Below are positions 1 to 12,619 of a DNA stretch of 64,000 nt, one piece after another. The translations under genes and the position numbers were made by a program. Source of the stretch: Triatoma infestans (lineage: Eukaryota > Arthropoda > Insecta > Hemiptera > Reduviidae). The notes under the pieces were generated by a model, which saw nothing but the letters and a program-made list of their open reading frames with translations, was not told the DNA's origin and did not search any database. Each line of letters begins with the position of its first letter. Positions within the stretch are counted from its first letter, which is position 1. The DNA lies in NCBI GenBank assembly GCA_011037195.1, contig JAAEAF010002498.1, positions 51,367-115,366 of the forward strand, written 5' to 3'.

Positions 1-350
1 TATAATAATTTATGAATCTATGGCTGTGTCTTAAATGTAGAGAGGGGGTAGTCCCTTTTATTACCCTCTCCAGTCAGTCACTCGTAAGCACTCGAACAAG
101 CTAGATGTATGTTGCGGCACAGTCTACTTTTACAGTTTAGACCACTTTCCTTACTTGAAAACCCAAGTTTTGCCACTTCTGGTTTTGCTCGAGATTAGGG
201 TTAATAAGTGAGTCACTCTAAATTACTCGTACAAGGCAGTGTATGTCGTAATTTGTCTATGCAATTTAGACCACTTGCTCTATCCTTATACGTGAAAACC
301 CAGGTAATGCCACTTCTGGTTTTCTTCGGGGTTAGTGTAAATAAGTTGGT
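1..350. repeat. imperfect tandem duplication, unit about 130-137 bp
   Basis: Two neighbouring units share the blocks TTTAGACCACT (136 and 265), GAAAACCCA and GCCACTTCTGG (172 and 309). The spacing drifts from 129 to 137, so small indels separate the copies. No protein is evident. The repeat may continue beyond the left edge of the window. Confidence 0.6.
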
Positions 351-1340
351 GTCTTGTCGAGTAAGTGTCTCCGGATTCTCCCGGCCCCTAAGGTTTATTG
401 TAAAAGCACATTGTCTACTTCCGGTTGCTTCTCTGGCTTTGCTGTTTCCAGGAGCTTGTTTAAATAATTAATCAAGATTCATCAGCCAAGCAGCAGTGTG
501 TGGATCAAGACTCTGGAGTTACAGGCACATAAGGTCTTATTTCCTTTTCCTATTTTCCACTTACTTTATCCCCGATATGGGTAAAGAAACTTGACCTGCA
601 CTGATGTTAAGGTTTCTGCGTTTAAGGTAAGCGCCATTCCTTTTGACTTGTTGAAGATAATAAATATTTTTGCTACTTATTTTAAATTTAATTTTATATT
701 CATTGTGTTCATATTGTATAAGCCCATACGCTCTCTCATTATTAATTTTTTATGTATTTCCTGTTTTTTAATAAACAGGTTATAAAGGTTGTTGGGAAGA
801 ATTGGTCGAGGATGTGGATTAACAAGTGTAGGTTGTATGTCCGTTTTTTGAGAGATGGACTCCTGTGAAGAAGAATTAGTATATGAAGGGTTCATTTTGG
901 TCCCACGAGCTTCCAAGGAAAGCGATCGCCCACAGCAGAGCCTGGATACTGTGGGAAGGCTATATTACAACCGGAGATCGCCTGGTATCCGGATGGCACG
1001 GAGACGACCAAGATCCCTGCCGCCAACCAACTCCTCAGCACGGTAGCTCACACGTTGAGTTACAGCCCTATTCGTGTACCCTGCAGGATTTTGTTATGTG
1101 TTATGTGTCTGTAAGTGTGTTTGTGTGTGTGTATGTGTGAGTGAGAGTGTTGTAGGTTGTGTTCATTTCATGTTCCCCCCTGTCAAGCTGGGCTAGTAGG
1201 GAAAACCCCCCTCCCTAAGAAGCGCTAATCACTTTCCCCAATATAGTTAGTCGCCTCTTAAGACTACCCAGATTTGGAGCAGGCCTATTCTGTCCCCGGT
1301 CCTGCAGGGGCATATTATTATTAAAGACACTAAAAGCATC
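351..1340. other. unassigned stretch with a GC-richer patch
   Basis: No gene is recognised. The part around 900-1080 and 1170-1310 is clearly richer in G+C than its surroundings and may be the decayed end of a retroelement. A short GT-rich run lies at 1107-1142. The open frames here are short and lack any recognisable domain. Confidence 0.4.
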
Positions 1341-1344
1341 TCTA

Positions 1345-1716
1345 TAACCAGTTTTTCTTGGAAAATATTTCGAATACATTTTCATGTTATTCAGTGAGTA
1401 TTGCAAGTTTAAAGAAAATCGTGGTAATATTTCGAGAAAACTCACAAATTTAGTCTGTAAAATCGCACTTCCGGTTAACCAGTTTCTTTCAAATTTAAAA
1501 CTACCAATGCTATTAATGTATATTAAAATCAGGTAGGTGGTAAAACCATATATTGTACTGAAGTAGTACTCCAGAGTCCTTTCCTTTTTTTTCAATGTTT
1601 TACTCATACTTACACATTCACATACACAAACAATACAGGCCGTTTGCTAAACATGTTTTTCATTATCAGAGGACCTCAAAACAAATATCTTACAATTTCG
1701 AGGAGTAAGAGAAAGT
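1345..1716 (+). mobile_element. HINE-like element, 5'-truncated copy
   Basis: Contains the family's internal blocks in order: AAGTTTAAAGAAAATCG, CGCACTTCCGGTTAACC, GGTAAAACCATATATTG, the GAGGACCTCAAAAC block and the terminal GTAAGAGAAAGTA half-hairpin. The CA microsatellite is reduced to an imperfect ACACATTCACATACAC. Confidence 0.6.
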
Positions 1717-2228
1717 ATCGAAGGAAAATTGCTCTTTAATTATGGCAAATTTGATTTTACTTATTCTTAAACTGATATATGTATCTAATATTACTTTTAT
1801 TACTTGGTCAATCAATAAATTAAGAAGAATTATATTGAAACTCTGTTTTCAGGAAATGCCCGAAAAGCTTAATTCAACCATGGAAATCAGCTGATCTGGT
1901 CCAACAGAAGCAACTGCAATTCTCACTCATATTTCTGTAAGGAGGCCATTTTTCACAAATTTTTTCATAAATTTACATTAATTAATGTATTCATTTCCAT
2001 TGGCTATAGTAATATTTTTTTCTTTATAAAATAGACCAATCACTTTTATTGGTAAATTCCTTATTAATTATTTTAGTTTAAATAAACTATCTTGCAACAA
2101 ATGATTTTAATTTTACATTACTAATTTAAAAACCTATTTAAAGGAGGATCAAAATTTTTTTCAACCTCGCCAGCTGATGGAACTACAACCGATTTAATCG
2201 AAGAGATACGAAAGTCGACGAATATATA
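1717..2228. other. unassigned AT-rich DNA
   Basis: I see nothing here beyond AT-rich noncoding sequence. Confidence 0.5.
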
Positions 2229-2841
2229 CGGGTATAACAGCAACCTCTGGCAATAATTCGGGATACGGTTCTTCACTTTATTTGGAACAAAAAATTTCTA
2301 ATAAATCATGGTCCGATTCGTTCGCCTTCAAAACTTATTCTTCATTTTGTAAAATTTTCAATTTTCCTACTTTTTCTCATAAAATTGATTATATCTCAAA
2401 AAGTTTTTCACATAAATCATATTCAATTTCATCTTTGGAAAGAGCATTAAATTTCCTATAAGAAACAGAAGTTTTATTTTAATTGAATTAATTATAAGGT
2501 TTTTCAGAGACTTTAAACTCATTTCTATAGCGCTTTGACCGTTAAAAACAACTTTTCAATAGTATTTTTTTATAAATTTCTTTAAGGCTAGCGTGTAGTC
2601 CGGTTACAGAAAAAATATCTACATTTCAACAGCTTTCCATGATAATAAATATCATAGGGTTCCTTACTTGTTTTGTTAAAGAAAATGCGAAATAAATTAA
2701 AAAAACAACAAAATTAAAATGGGAACTGTTACCAAATTAAATTGGGAAGGTTGTGGACCATGGTTTATTAGAAATTTTTTGTACCAAATAAAGTGAAAAA
2801 CCATATCCCGAAGTATTGCCAGAGGTTGCTGTTACACCCTG
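2229..2841. mobile_element. 613-bp MITE with about 86-bp terminal inverted repeats, TA-flanked
   Basis: The left end (2229-2314) and the reverse complement of the right end (2756-2841) match closely; both contain GTAACAGCAACCTCTGGCAA or its one-base variant. Both ends are bounded by TA (2227-2228 and 2842-2843), the target preferred by Tc1/mariner-type transposases. The interior is AT-rich and noncoding, so any movement would need a transposase supplied elsewhere. Confidence 0.8.
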
Positions 2842-2843
2842 TA

Positions 2844-5800
2844 AAATACTATAAATACTAAAATACTATATTGAGTGACTAAATAGGTATTAATATACTA
2901 AATACTTTGGAAATGTTTACATTTTCATCAACCCCATATTTTGGCTTGTCTTTAAATGTTCATACATAACCTTATTTATGCACTTCTATCATTTCTAAAA
3001 TAAGCATTGCATTTTTACCTAATTATTAAATTGATTACTGGGTGGATTTTCAACGTATTTACTCTCTCGTTGGATTTATCTAATTTCTCTCCTTTCTCTG
3101 TAGGAAATTTTTTTCAAATAATTATTTTTTATCCTCAAATCAATTAGAAATCTAAACATAATTTTTATTTCAAATTACTAACCCTATAGAGACTGTTGAC
3201 TGTGCACAAATGACATGATATTCCTTCAAAGACTTTTAATATAAAATAAATTAAAGCAAGTAAGAATTAACATTAAATGTACGACAAAATGGTAAGTAAA
3301 CAGAGCAACTTTCCCAAACTTATCTCATAAAATATCTTTTGCTTTGACAGTACACCGCTTCTTGCGCACTCATTCAAGTTCATACAACATCCATTTTGTA
3401 TTTTCTTTGTATTTGAATCTCGTTGGCAATTAATGAAATTGAAGATTCGAACATGGGCGCAGGAAACAACGTTAACAATATTCAATTTATCAAATTTCAT
3501 TTTAAACTTACCAAGATTTGAAAAGCTGATATATTTTCTACTATGGACGCAAATAATAGAGCTAGAAGACTTCGCTCTCTTAAGTTTTCAAAGTCTCCCA
3601 AACTAGTCATATCAGATATTCTTTTAACGCAGAAAATTTATAACAGTATTTCAACCCCTGTAGGTTTAACCCCTTTAGTTCAGTTAACATTAGTTTGTTC
3701 TAACAGGGAGGAAAATTCGTTCAGTGTACTGCACATCCAAATTACTTGTAAGGCAAATAACCTACTTTGTTTTCAACGTACCCATAAAACCAGTTGAATT
3801 GAATAGAAAAGAATCCTTTGTCTTCCCATAACTAAGTGACTTAATAATTAGATATTTATATAGAGATAAATTGGCTAAATCGACGTTTTAGGATGGAAGG
3901 GGTGTGGCGAGAGATTTATGAAAACCTAGAGAAGCCACTCCTACCTAGCTGGACAAGATGTTGAGTGTAGAGGGCAGACAGTTTGTTTGTGCCATCTCAG
4001 CTCAAGAGCCGCAGTACAAGGAAGAAAATATGACTTGGTCCTCTAATTCCACCGTAGTTCAATTCAATCGTAGACTACAGTAGTTGGTAAAAAGGCAAAA
4101 ATATATAGTACGCTCATAATAAATTCGAATCTCGAATTCCAATTCCGAAATAGTCATCGTCTTCAAGTTCAAACAATCTTACTTTAAGTATTTTTCTTCG
4201 AAAGAATTTAACAAATTGCATCAATAAAATCAAATAACTTTATATTAATGTCCAGTAGATGGTCAAAACTAAGTTCCTAATCTAAAGTTTCCTAAACTTC
4301 ATAGTAAACGCAAATTAAGTGATTTATTTATTTTAGAATATTAATGCTCCATTTATTGGCTGGTAATAACAAAACATGCGCCATTCGGATGAGCACATTT
4401 GAAAAAAAATTAAAATTTAAAATTCCGAAACTTTTTATGTGTATTTTCCTTCTTTTTTTGTAATAAGATTCTGGTGCATTGTTACCAAAATACGACATCT
4501 GTAATGCCTTCTTACAGATACATGGACAAACAGATGTCACATTTAACTTTATTTACATTACTGATGTAAACAGGAAGAAAGATAGTCAGTGACCGCTCCT
4601 TTGTCCACTTTGTCATTATCAACTCGTCTGCTATTTTTTTTTATTTTGTGAAACCATCGTTGAAGAAACTTCTAGTAATTTTACTATTTACTGCATGAAG
4701 ATATATATATCTTCTATATATATATATATATCTTTATTCATTCTTTCATTCATTATTATTCATTATAAACATGTACATATTTATACATTAACACATATAT
4801 ATTGAGCTGTCTGATTGACATTAATTATAGTTATAATCTCTAAATTGGTGTCTAAGCCACGGAGAATGTCTGGCATTGCTATTAATTTGGTTCCACACAA
4901 AGATTTTCAAAGAAGTTTATGCAGATGACATCCAGTAAATAATGAATAAACTAGCAGTTAAGGAACAAATGCTGAGTTCCTTTTATAAAAAGTAGTTTAT
5001 AAAAATCGTAGATCAATAAGTGCTAACAGATGAAATTCATAGATGCGGTAAACGCTACTTGTAAATGTTTTAACAAATAATTTCAGAAGTACGAGATTGA
5101 AACATATTGTCCATTGGTTAAGAGAATACCTGGACAATGTCGTAAAAAGAAATATGCTGCTGACATTTGAAAGGTCCAAAATAAGAAAAGGATGAGTTGT
5201 AAAAAATTAGGCAGAAAAAAAGAGTGTAGAGGAATCAATTCATGGAAGAAGTATGGCGAAATGGATATAGTATAACGAATCCTACTAAGCAGGCAACTTG
5301 GGGAGAATGGATCTACACTTTGTAAACATGGAGGTCTTTCTCTATAAAGAAAGAAATCGAAAAGAACAGAAAAGGAACTTGGTGAAAGATCTGATGCTGT
5401 GGAAGATAAGAACAATATTAGAAAGCTTAAAAGTTAAATCTCAAAATAAACTTTTATAAAATCTGGTGGTGAAACACTCACACAAATGTATCTTTTACAA
5501 ACTACGATTTTTTGTGCAATTATGTAATACCTTTAGGCGATGGAGCGATACAGATTGTTCGAATAGAAACTGGAAGAAAGAGACTTAATTTGTGACTACA
5601 TTGGAAAATCCATTTTCCAAACAGATTAAAATAAAAATTAAAGCCTAAATTAAAGCCATTTCCAATAAATGCAAAAAAAAAAAATGAAAAAAAAATTCCG
5701 AAGACATAAACTTACTGTTGTTGAAGTTTGGCCGCAATTCCTGTCGAATCCTTTCTGGTGATATGTAAATGGAGAATCACGCCTGAGCTTCTTGCAACTG

Positions 5801-6424
5801 TACATATAATTCCTTTCAAATTATGGAACGTATTGTTCCACCTTCAATTTCGAAAATTTTGTGACAGATCAAACAATCAGGGTGACAATTCTTACAATAG
5901 AAAAAAAATTTAAATAGTAATTTAGTTTTCTTGAACCCTAAGAGATCTATGAACTGCGATCGTTGTCTAAAGTAGGGATCCTTATCCACTGAGAAACTAC
6001 TATCACTTAATGATGTGTTACTTGAACATAATATCAGTCCTCCAATGATATCTCCAAGGAAGAATTCTGTCTCAGAACATAAGGTGTTATCAGGTGATAA
6101 GTAATCTGCATGATAATGAATAAGTTTGTTGCAAGTCCTAGTCTAGAACAAGAGGCCAACAGAAGAAGTTGCTAAGGATAAGGTAATGAAAAAATGGACA
6201 AATTTGAGCAGGATATTATTGAGAGTTTCATGTTTCTCATAAAATGGTCACCGCTTAATTAATCAGATTTCTCACATTACTTTTAGAACTGGGTACTGGA
6301 GAAATAAAAAAACAAAGAAAAATAAGACTATTGTAGTCAGAACAGTAAGTATTAGAGAGATTTATTAGGAAATATGAATATGTACATTTGTTTACAAAAA
6401 AAGAAGAAAAATTTGTATAACCAA
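2844..6424. other. intergenic, no gene recognised
   Basis: AT-rich DNA without a supportable gene. An AT microsatellite lies at about 4700-4731. Short open frames, such as one at 3543-3797, have no recognisable domain and no splice-site or promoter context. The part at 5140-5420 is purine-rich and could be a decayed LINE piece, but I cannot place it. Confidence 0.5.
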
Positions 6425-8825
6425 TCAACCATAATATCCACCATAATAGGGGTATCCATAGTAACCATAATGACCATGACCATATCCATAACGTGGATAC
6501 CCACCTAAGGAAAAAAACAAAATTGTATTTAGTTATAATTAGTATATAAAATGGCGTGTAAAAAAATAAACCATCAATGACTTAAATTATATTTAACTAA
6601 CCGTATCCATAATAGCCATGGGAATGTGGCCAACCTAGCCTTGAATATCCACCATAGTAACCATTACCATAGATACCGAAATATGGACTAGCATAACCAA
6701 ATCCGTAAGTGCTGTCCGTTTGAAGATCAGCATCGGCCGCATTTTCTCTCTTCTTTACTGTTGTGTCGGCCATTATGCATGCAGTCATGCTTAAAAATAG
6801 CTGTCAAAACGAATATATGGAATAAAAAAAAAAGGATCATAATTTAAGCAATTGCTATTGACAAACAAACAAAATTTGACAGCTTTATCAATTACGCCAG
6901 ATTAAAATGTCAAGTGTGGGAAAGGATACTTACAAAATTATGTATATACAGGTGCTATTAAGAAATTGTATATACAATAATTTTATTAATAAAACTAACG
7001 TTGCCATATTTTAAAAATCTATGCAATTATATTGCGCTAAACAATAGAAAAAAAGAAAAGTGATGTGAAGTTAAAATAAGACTTTCTCTGAAGTGTGAGA
7101 GAAATTTACACGACTTTCTCTTACTCCAATTAATACAGTATATTCAATAAAATTTCTTTCAAATAGCGCCGTTATAATATTTAATTAGGCAGACCATAAA
7201 AACGGAGATAGGGACTTTATTTGTATATATCTGAGCGGCCTCACTATTTGGAACACTTTATTCCAAAACCAAAAAAAAACTTTGTGCAAATTTAAATTTA
7301 AACCACCTCCAATGAGGCTCCAATTATAATACCCTTCTAAAATCAATTTTTTCAGAAAAATATATAAAAACAAAAATGATACGTTACAAGTTTACGCGGC
7401 AACATTTCAAGTTTAAAGAAAATCGTTGTAACTATTTTTGAGAAAATTCCTCCAAAAAAACTTAAAACTTAATTCTATAAAATCACACTTCCGGGTAATA
7501 AATTTTCTTTAAATTTGGAAATCTATAAATGTTTTTAACATTTAATAATGTTATGCAGGTGATAAAACTATATATTATACTGAAGTGGTACTTTAGGGGA
7601 AATGATGACGATACTGTTCCCCCAGAACCCCTACAAAAAAATTAATTTTCCCTGGAAAATCTTACAAAAAAAAAGTGACCTAGGTATTTGTGTGCGTAAA
7701 TAGTGTATAAACTTTGAAGAAAAATATTGGAGCATTCGTTTATGAGAAAATTGTGAAAAACTGAAGAAAACAAAAGGCTTTGAAAAGTAAAGCAATAAAA
7801 AAAAAAAGAATAAAGTCGCATTTCCGTTTGATGTATTTTGCCCGTAACCTTGGTGCCAGTTGCGATGATAGTACCTAAACGGAATCTTCCAAGTTTAAGC
7901 TTCCTGTTACATTTTTTTTTTTTTTTTTGAGATATTTTATTTAACAAACATACCTCGAAAAAGTGTATTTCCCGTGAAAACTCAATTCTGAAAATATGAC
8001 ACGATCGCAATACTTATGTCTTCTGCTAGGAGTAAGAGAAAAAAAATCCTGTTTCAAATAAGAGACCTTATACTTTGGAGAATGGTCGTTTTAAAACAAA
8101 TTGGAGAAAAACTAAAAATTTCACACAGTTAAGGGATAAGATCTTCCGCTTATCTATATTTTAGAAAAAAAAAAAAATCTGAATAAATTATTAGGAAAAT
8201 ATCCATTCATAAAAATTATATTAAATTGATGTGGATGGGTCCCACAATGCTGGATAAAATACCAGATAATTAAATTATATATAATCATTAGGGACAATTT
8301 AATTTTTCCCAGGAGTTTAGAATTTTATACTAAACCCGCATTGCGTCTGTGTCTTTAATATTCTAACATTGCAAATAGTAGCTTCTCAACAAGTAATAAT
8401 TGTAATGTCAATTATTTTATTGCCATTCGAATTAATCAATAAATTAAATGCCGAATCAATTAATCACCGATCTTTATAAAAAAAACGCCTATAACAGGTC
8501 ACTTTAAAAAGGAAATAATTAATTGAAAGAGATCGCAAATAATTTGAAAACCTTGCAGATAATTAAAGACTTAAACCGTTTGTTTTCCCTAATCCTAATT
8601 AACTTAATCGAAATTCTCAAATATTCGACATTATTAAATAATAATAATAATAATAATAATAATAAAGAATTTACTCATTACATTAATAGTAAGACATTAA
8701 GTGCAATTCATGGTGTATTATTTTTACTTTCTCTTACTCCTGGTTAACAAGTGAAAGTATTGCAATCAAGTCAAATTTTCTAAATTGAGTTTACACCTGA
8801 AATACATGTTTTGAGCTCCTCTGAG

Positions 8826-8865
<40 letters not shown>

Positions 8866-9939
8866 ACAAAATATCTCAAACACGGAAAATTGCAGGACGC
8901 TCAAATTTGGAATTCTGTTTAGATACTATCACTGCATCTGACACGAAGTTTTTGGGCAAAAACCGTAATAGCACCAAAGATTTCATTAAACTTTAGATAC
9001 TATCTACACACGTGTTATATCTAACAGTTTTATTTGAAACATTTCTTGGGAAAATTGTTTTTTTTGTAGAGTACCGGGGGGAACAGTAACGTTAAGCTTC
9101 ACAAAAGTATAATGTATGGTTTCACCGCCTACATGATGTAAATTTACATTAAAGAGATTGTTATTTAGTAAATATAAGTACACTAAAAACAATGCTAGAA
9201 TTCCAAATTTCAACCCACAAGCAACTTACAGAACAGGTTTTTGAGTTTGTTTTTTTGGGGGGGAATGTCTCTGAAAACGACTACAACGATTTCCTTCAAA
9301 CTTGGATACTAACTGCATATTTTTTGTATCATATTTCTGAAATAATCGTTTTCAGGTGATCTAGGACGTTTAAATTCAAATGTGTTTGTTCAATGTTATT
9401 GGCTCTTTACAATGTGATAATAGCCTATCTATTATCGGGTTGGCACTTGTTGCCCCACCACGTGTATATTTATACTAAGACACATAAAAGCTAAATTTGA
9501 AATTTATAGAAAATTTATGACTTTATATATAACAATATTAAAAGGAGTAAGAGAAAGTTGTGTGAGTGTCATATATCAGAATTTTTGTTTAACATATCCT
9601 CTCACCCATGAGAAGAAACATGACGATGCTATCAGTCAGAATGATGAAAGAAAGTTGTATGACAGGATGACCTTGTAACTACGTTACACTATGAACTTAA
9701 AACCGGTTCTATATACATTTTGTTGATGAGAATCCCTTCCTGTATACGTGTCAATGACATGTTCCATTTCTCTACTTAAATCTGATTTTGGTGATGCAAC
9801 AAATGCTTTTTTTTAGAGAAACAGTAAGAAACAGTATTATTACATTGATGTCAGAATTTTGAAATTGTTTTCTCCGAATATAAATTGTTTTTTTATATCC
9901 CTCAGTATGAAAATGTTTATTATTTTTTTAATTTGTTTG

Positions 9940-9978
<39 letters not shown>

Positions 9979-12494
9979 AGCGTAGCTCAAAAATTGAAAC
10001 TTGATATTTTGTTTGGGTACTATGAAAGGGCCCAGCAACAAGGTTTTAGGCAAAATCGATCAACCAGCCAGAAGTCCCACTTTAGTGATAAGGTTTGATT
10101 TTTTTTTTCTTCTTCTTCTTTATATGATGTTCCCAAAAACAATTCCAAAAAAAGATTTTCTCAAAGCACTTTATATGTTGTTCCGAGAATTTTATTTGGT
10201 CTATTTTTCTTGGGGAAATTCCATTCTTAGAGAACCTTTTAGAGACAGTTAATGGTTACAAATTCCGAGTTTCAAGTAGATCGGTTGGCCAAAAATGTAA
10301 CTTATAAAACGATTTCTTCTTCTTCTTCTTTTTTGCGATAAATATACCAATGATTTTTTTTAAACTAACAATATAAAAACCTATCACTTTTGCTTGAAAC
10401 TTTATTCGGAGAAATTGAGAGGAACAGGCTTCTGGAGGAACTGAGACCCCAGGCTATCTATCGTCTGGCACTTCATTTCATTATATTATTTTATTACATT
10501 TGTTTTATGGAAATTATTCACTTGAATCTACATAAATTGCAGTAAGAGAAAGTCGTGTGAGTGTCCCACACCAGAATTTTAACATAAAGAATTATTTGGA
10601 TGTAATTTCATGAAATAGTCAGTCACTTTGGGCTTGATCAAGGGGAAAAACCATTTGCTGAAGCGTTTTTTATTTAAATATGATTAGATAAGAGAGTTCT
10701 TGGATTACCGGAAATAACTAGAATAATACTGTGACACAGTGGAGGAAAATGAACAGAAAGATTTGGGGAGGGGAGGTATGTCATGAGCTATTTAGTATCG
10801 TTATTAGGAATATTGATGAAAATACCCAGCCCTTGAATTTACCTATTTATTTTTCTTCTCGTAACTTTCAAGTGGGGTAAAACAGCAAGTAAATGTTATA
10901 ATTCAATTAATAATGAAATATATATTAATACATGTATTTACATTGTAATTAAAGTGTAAACTTTAAAGTAACCATAATGTGTTGGCAACATTGCATTGCC
11001 AGTAAGCAAGAAGCAATGCAAAAATGCAAAATCAAATATATATACAATTCATGATTAATTCTAATTACTTTCATTTCTTTGTGATATAAGAGAAAACTAT
11101 TACGGCCGGTCAGTTTTCTGAAAATGAAGTTTATACCGAAAATACTTGTTACTTGTGATCGACTATTGAATAGCTGAAAGTAATGTTTATACTAATCTTT
11201 GTGTATTCTATATGAAAAAAATTACCCAAATATTGAAGTATACTTTGAGAATTTGCCAAAAAGTTTTCGATCAAAATCAATTATCTAAAAATAGGAAAAT
11301 ATCTCTGATCTTAAAGTACCATTTTACAGAATCATTAACCATTTATCCAACCGTTGTATTCAATTTTCTAGTTTAAGAATTGAAATTTGAACAAATGATT
11401 GAAACTGTTATTAAATTGTTTACTAACGTTTCGGCAAATTAATGATTGTTTTCTTCAGGGTGAAAATTTATTCCTGAATTACTACAATTTCATTTAATTT
11501 TGGAGATAAATGTACGTATATTTGTGGTATTATTAAGTACGTGATCTACAGGAAGTATTTAGGTTTAGTGTATATTCATTTAATACGTCTTTTCATTATT
11601 GTCTTACTTGATCCATACTAATACCGAAAAATCGAGTACGGATATACAACGCAATACTGAAACCGATTATGGACTTACGGCTTACTAGATGTCTGGGAGG
11701 TATGCCATGCATTCTAATATCTACCGTTCCCAGAAGTTACAGCCTAAAATTCTTCGTCGTGTAACCAGTGTTCCACACTATGTCTCAAACAGAAACCATT
11801 CATAACGACCTCAACAAACATTAATCAACGACCTAATATCATCTCGCTCCAAAAAAAAAAAATCACTCTTTGCTATCAGGTCTTATCCCAGTACATTAAT
11901 CCATCAGCTTTCTCTTTGACCGTTCCTGACAATCCCAGTCGAGGACTGAGACACGGCGCTGGCCGCGTGATTCTCTCGGCGATGGAGAACTGTAAGTAAA
12001 TAATATTTAGGAGATTCGCCGAAGGGTGATGACTCCAATCACGCTATTTATATATTCAGCTTATTTATTTGTTGCTAGCCCTCTAGTTGTAAATTTCAAA
12101 TAAATAAATAAGAATAAAAAAGTGGATAAAAAATAAACTTGGATAACTCTAACTCTTAAGTACGCTCTTTTCTAATTTTAAATTTCAATATAATTCTCAG
12201 TTGTATCCGTAAAAAATTAATTAGAATTAAATATATTGTAAAAATTGCAGGTACAAAGAAAGTCTGTCTATTACTGAAAATCTAAGAGAAAGTTTTATCA
12301 ATCTAAAGAGTAAGAGGATACTTTGTGGTCGCATAAATTACAATATTTTTGAGAAAACAATCAATTGATTAAATTTAATTTTTTCTTGACTATAATTTTA
12401 ATATAATCAAAACTGAAATTTAACAAAAAAGCTTTCAAATTAAGTAAAACATATTAATCAATTAATTACTTACGATCACTTTTAAATAAGCCAT
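6425..12494 (-). CDS. gene A: small secreted Gly/Tyr-rich protein (three exons, exon 1 tentative)
   Basis: Exons on the minus strand: 12494-12474 (tentative), 6800-6602 and 6504-6425, giving 99 residues. Exons 2 and 3 are well supported. A pyrimidine-rich acceptor ending GACAG precedes LFLSMTACIMA, the donor is GTTAGT in phase 1, the next acceptor is TTAG, and the stop is TGA. Residues 1-18 would be a signal peptide (MAYLKVILFLSMTACIMA), followed by a short charged stretch with KKRE, then from about residue 37 a Gly/Tyr-rich region with GYYGGY and GYYG blocks to the end. Glycine/tyrosine-rich secreted proteins are common in arthropod cuticle, chorion and glue, so such a role is inferred. Exon 1 was chosen because its seven codons end in GTAAGT, are in phase 0 and complete the signal peptide; the 5.7-kb intron needs transcript proof. 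An alternative first exon near 7003-6930 joins in another phase and is less convincing. Intron phases (0, 1) match genes B-F. Confidence 0.6.
7086..8041 (+). mobile_element. HINE-like element, near full length, in intron 1 of gene A
   Basis: Starts with TCTGAAGTG, followed within 40 bases by CACGACTTTCTCTTAC, and ends with GACACGATCGCAATACTT and a GGAGTAAGAGAAA half-hairpin. Internal family blocks are in order. The CA microsatellite seen in other copies is missing. Confidence 0.7.
8637..8666. repeat. (AAT)n microsatellite
   Basis: About ten consecutive AAT units in otherwise unassigned AT-rich DNA just before a HINE-like copy. Confidence 0.8.
8727..9582 (-). mobile_element. HINE-like element with (GT)n core
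   Basis: Minus-oriented copy. The left end is ACTTTCTCTTAC with a decayed partner GTGAAAGTATTGCAATC. A (GT)n run spans about 8828-8862. The right end is GGAGTAAGAGAAAGTTGTGTG with GAGTGTCATATATCAGA, a decayed form of the CACACCAGA terminus. Confidence 0.7.
9811..10577 (-). mobile_element. HINE-like element with (GT)n core
   Basis: Minus-oriented copy. The hairpin end is degenerate (ACAGTAAGAAACAGTATTAT), the (GT)n run lies at about 9944-9975, and the other end is well kept (GCAGTAAGAGAAAGTCGTG, then CCCACACCAGAA). Confidence 0.65.
11600..12115 (+). mobile_element. LINE fragment, jockey-like ORF2 C-terminus and 3' tail
   Basis: Translation with frameshifts gives pieces typical of the end of jockey-clade reverse transcriptase proteins: an I.N..LKPI-like segment, then SNI(Y)..Q, KILRR and PHYVSNR. 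The fragment ends in an AATAAATAAATAAG-type 3' tail. The conserved YVSN/IH.DL region normally lies just before the ORF2 stop. The copy is 5'-truncated and broken. An ATGGAGAACT followed by GTAAGT at 11982 imitates a first exon but belongs to this fragment. A decayed CTGAAGA...GAAACGTT repeat lies nearby at 11425-11475 on the minus strand. Confidence 0.6.
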
Positions 12495-12601
12495 ATTGAT
12501 GTATGTGAAAAAAAATATATAGTTTGAGGTAAATGAAATCTAGATGCTGTCTAGTGTGATTCTTTGTAGAAACTGAGATATTTTGACCAGGAAATCTACT
12601 C

Positions 12602-12616
12602 TTCTATTTATATATG
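12602..12616 (-). promoter_or_regulatory. candidate TATA box of gene A
   Basis: Reads TATATAAATAG on the minus strand, about 110 bases upstream of the tentative gene A start codon. A TCAGT initiator-like site lies roughly 40 bases further on. The distance is longer than usual, and the GTTCAATGTCATT element of genes B-F is not seen here. Confidence 0.35.
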
Positions 12617-12619
12617 AAC

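Noticed and set aside
5083..5415. 110-codon minus-strand open frame rich in Ser, Phe and Leu
   Set aside because: It mirrors a purine-rich plus strand; composition alone explains the open frame and no domain is visible.
8827..8862. Val/Cys repeat protein in the 8811-8996 frame
   Set aside because: Translation of the (GT)n microsatellite inside a HINE-like copy.
11982..11991. ATGGAGAACT followed by GTAAGT, looking like a first coding exon
   Set aside because: It lies in the tail of a jockey-like LINE fragment whose translated pieces precede it, and no exon 2 fits.
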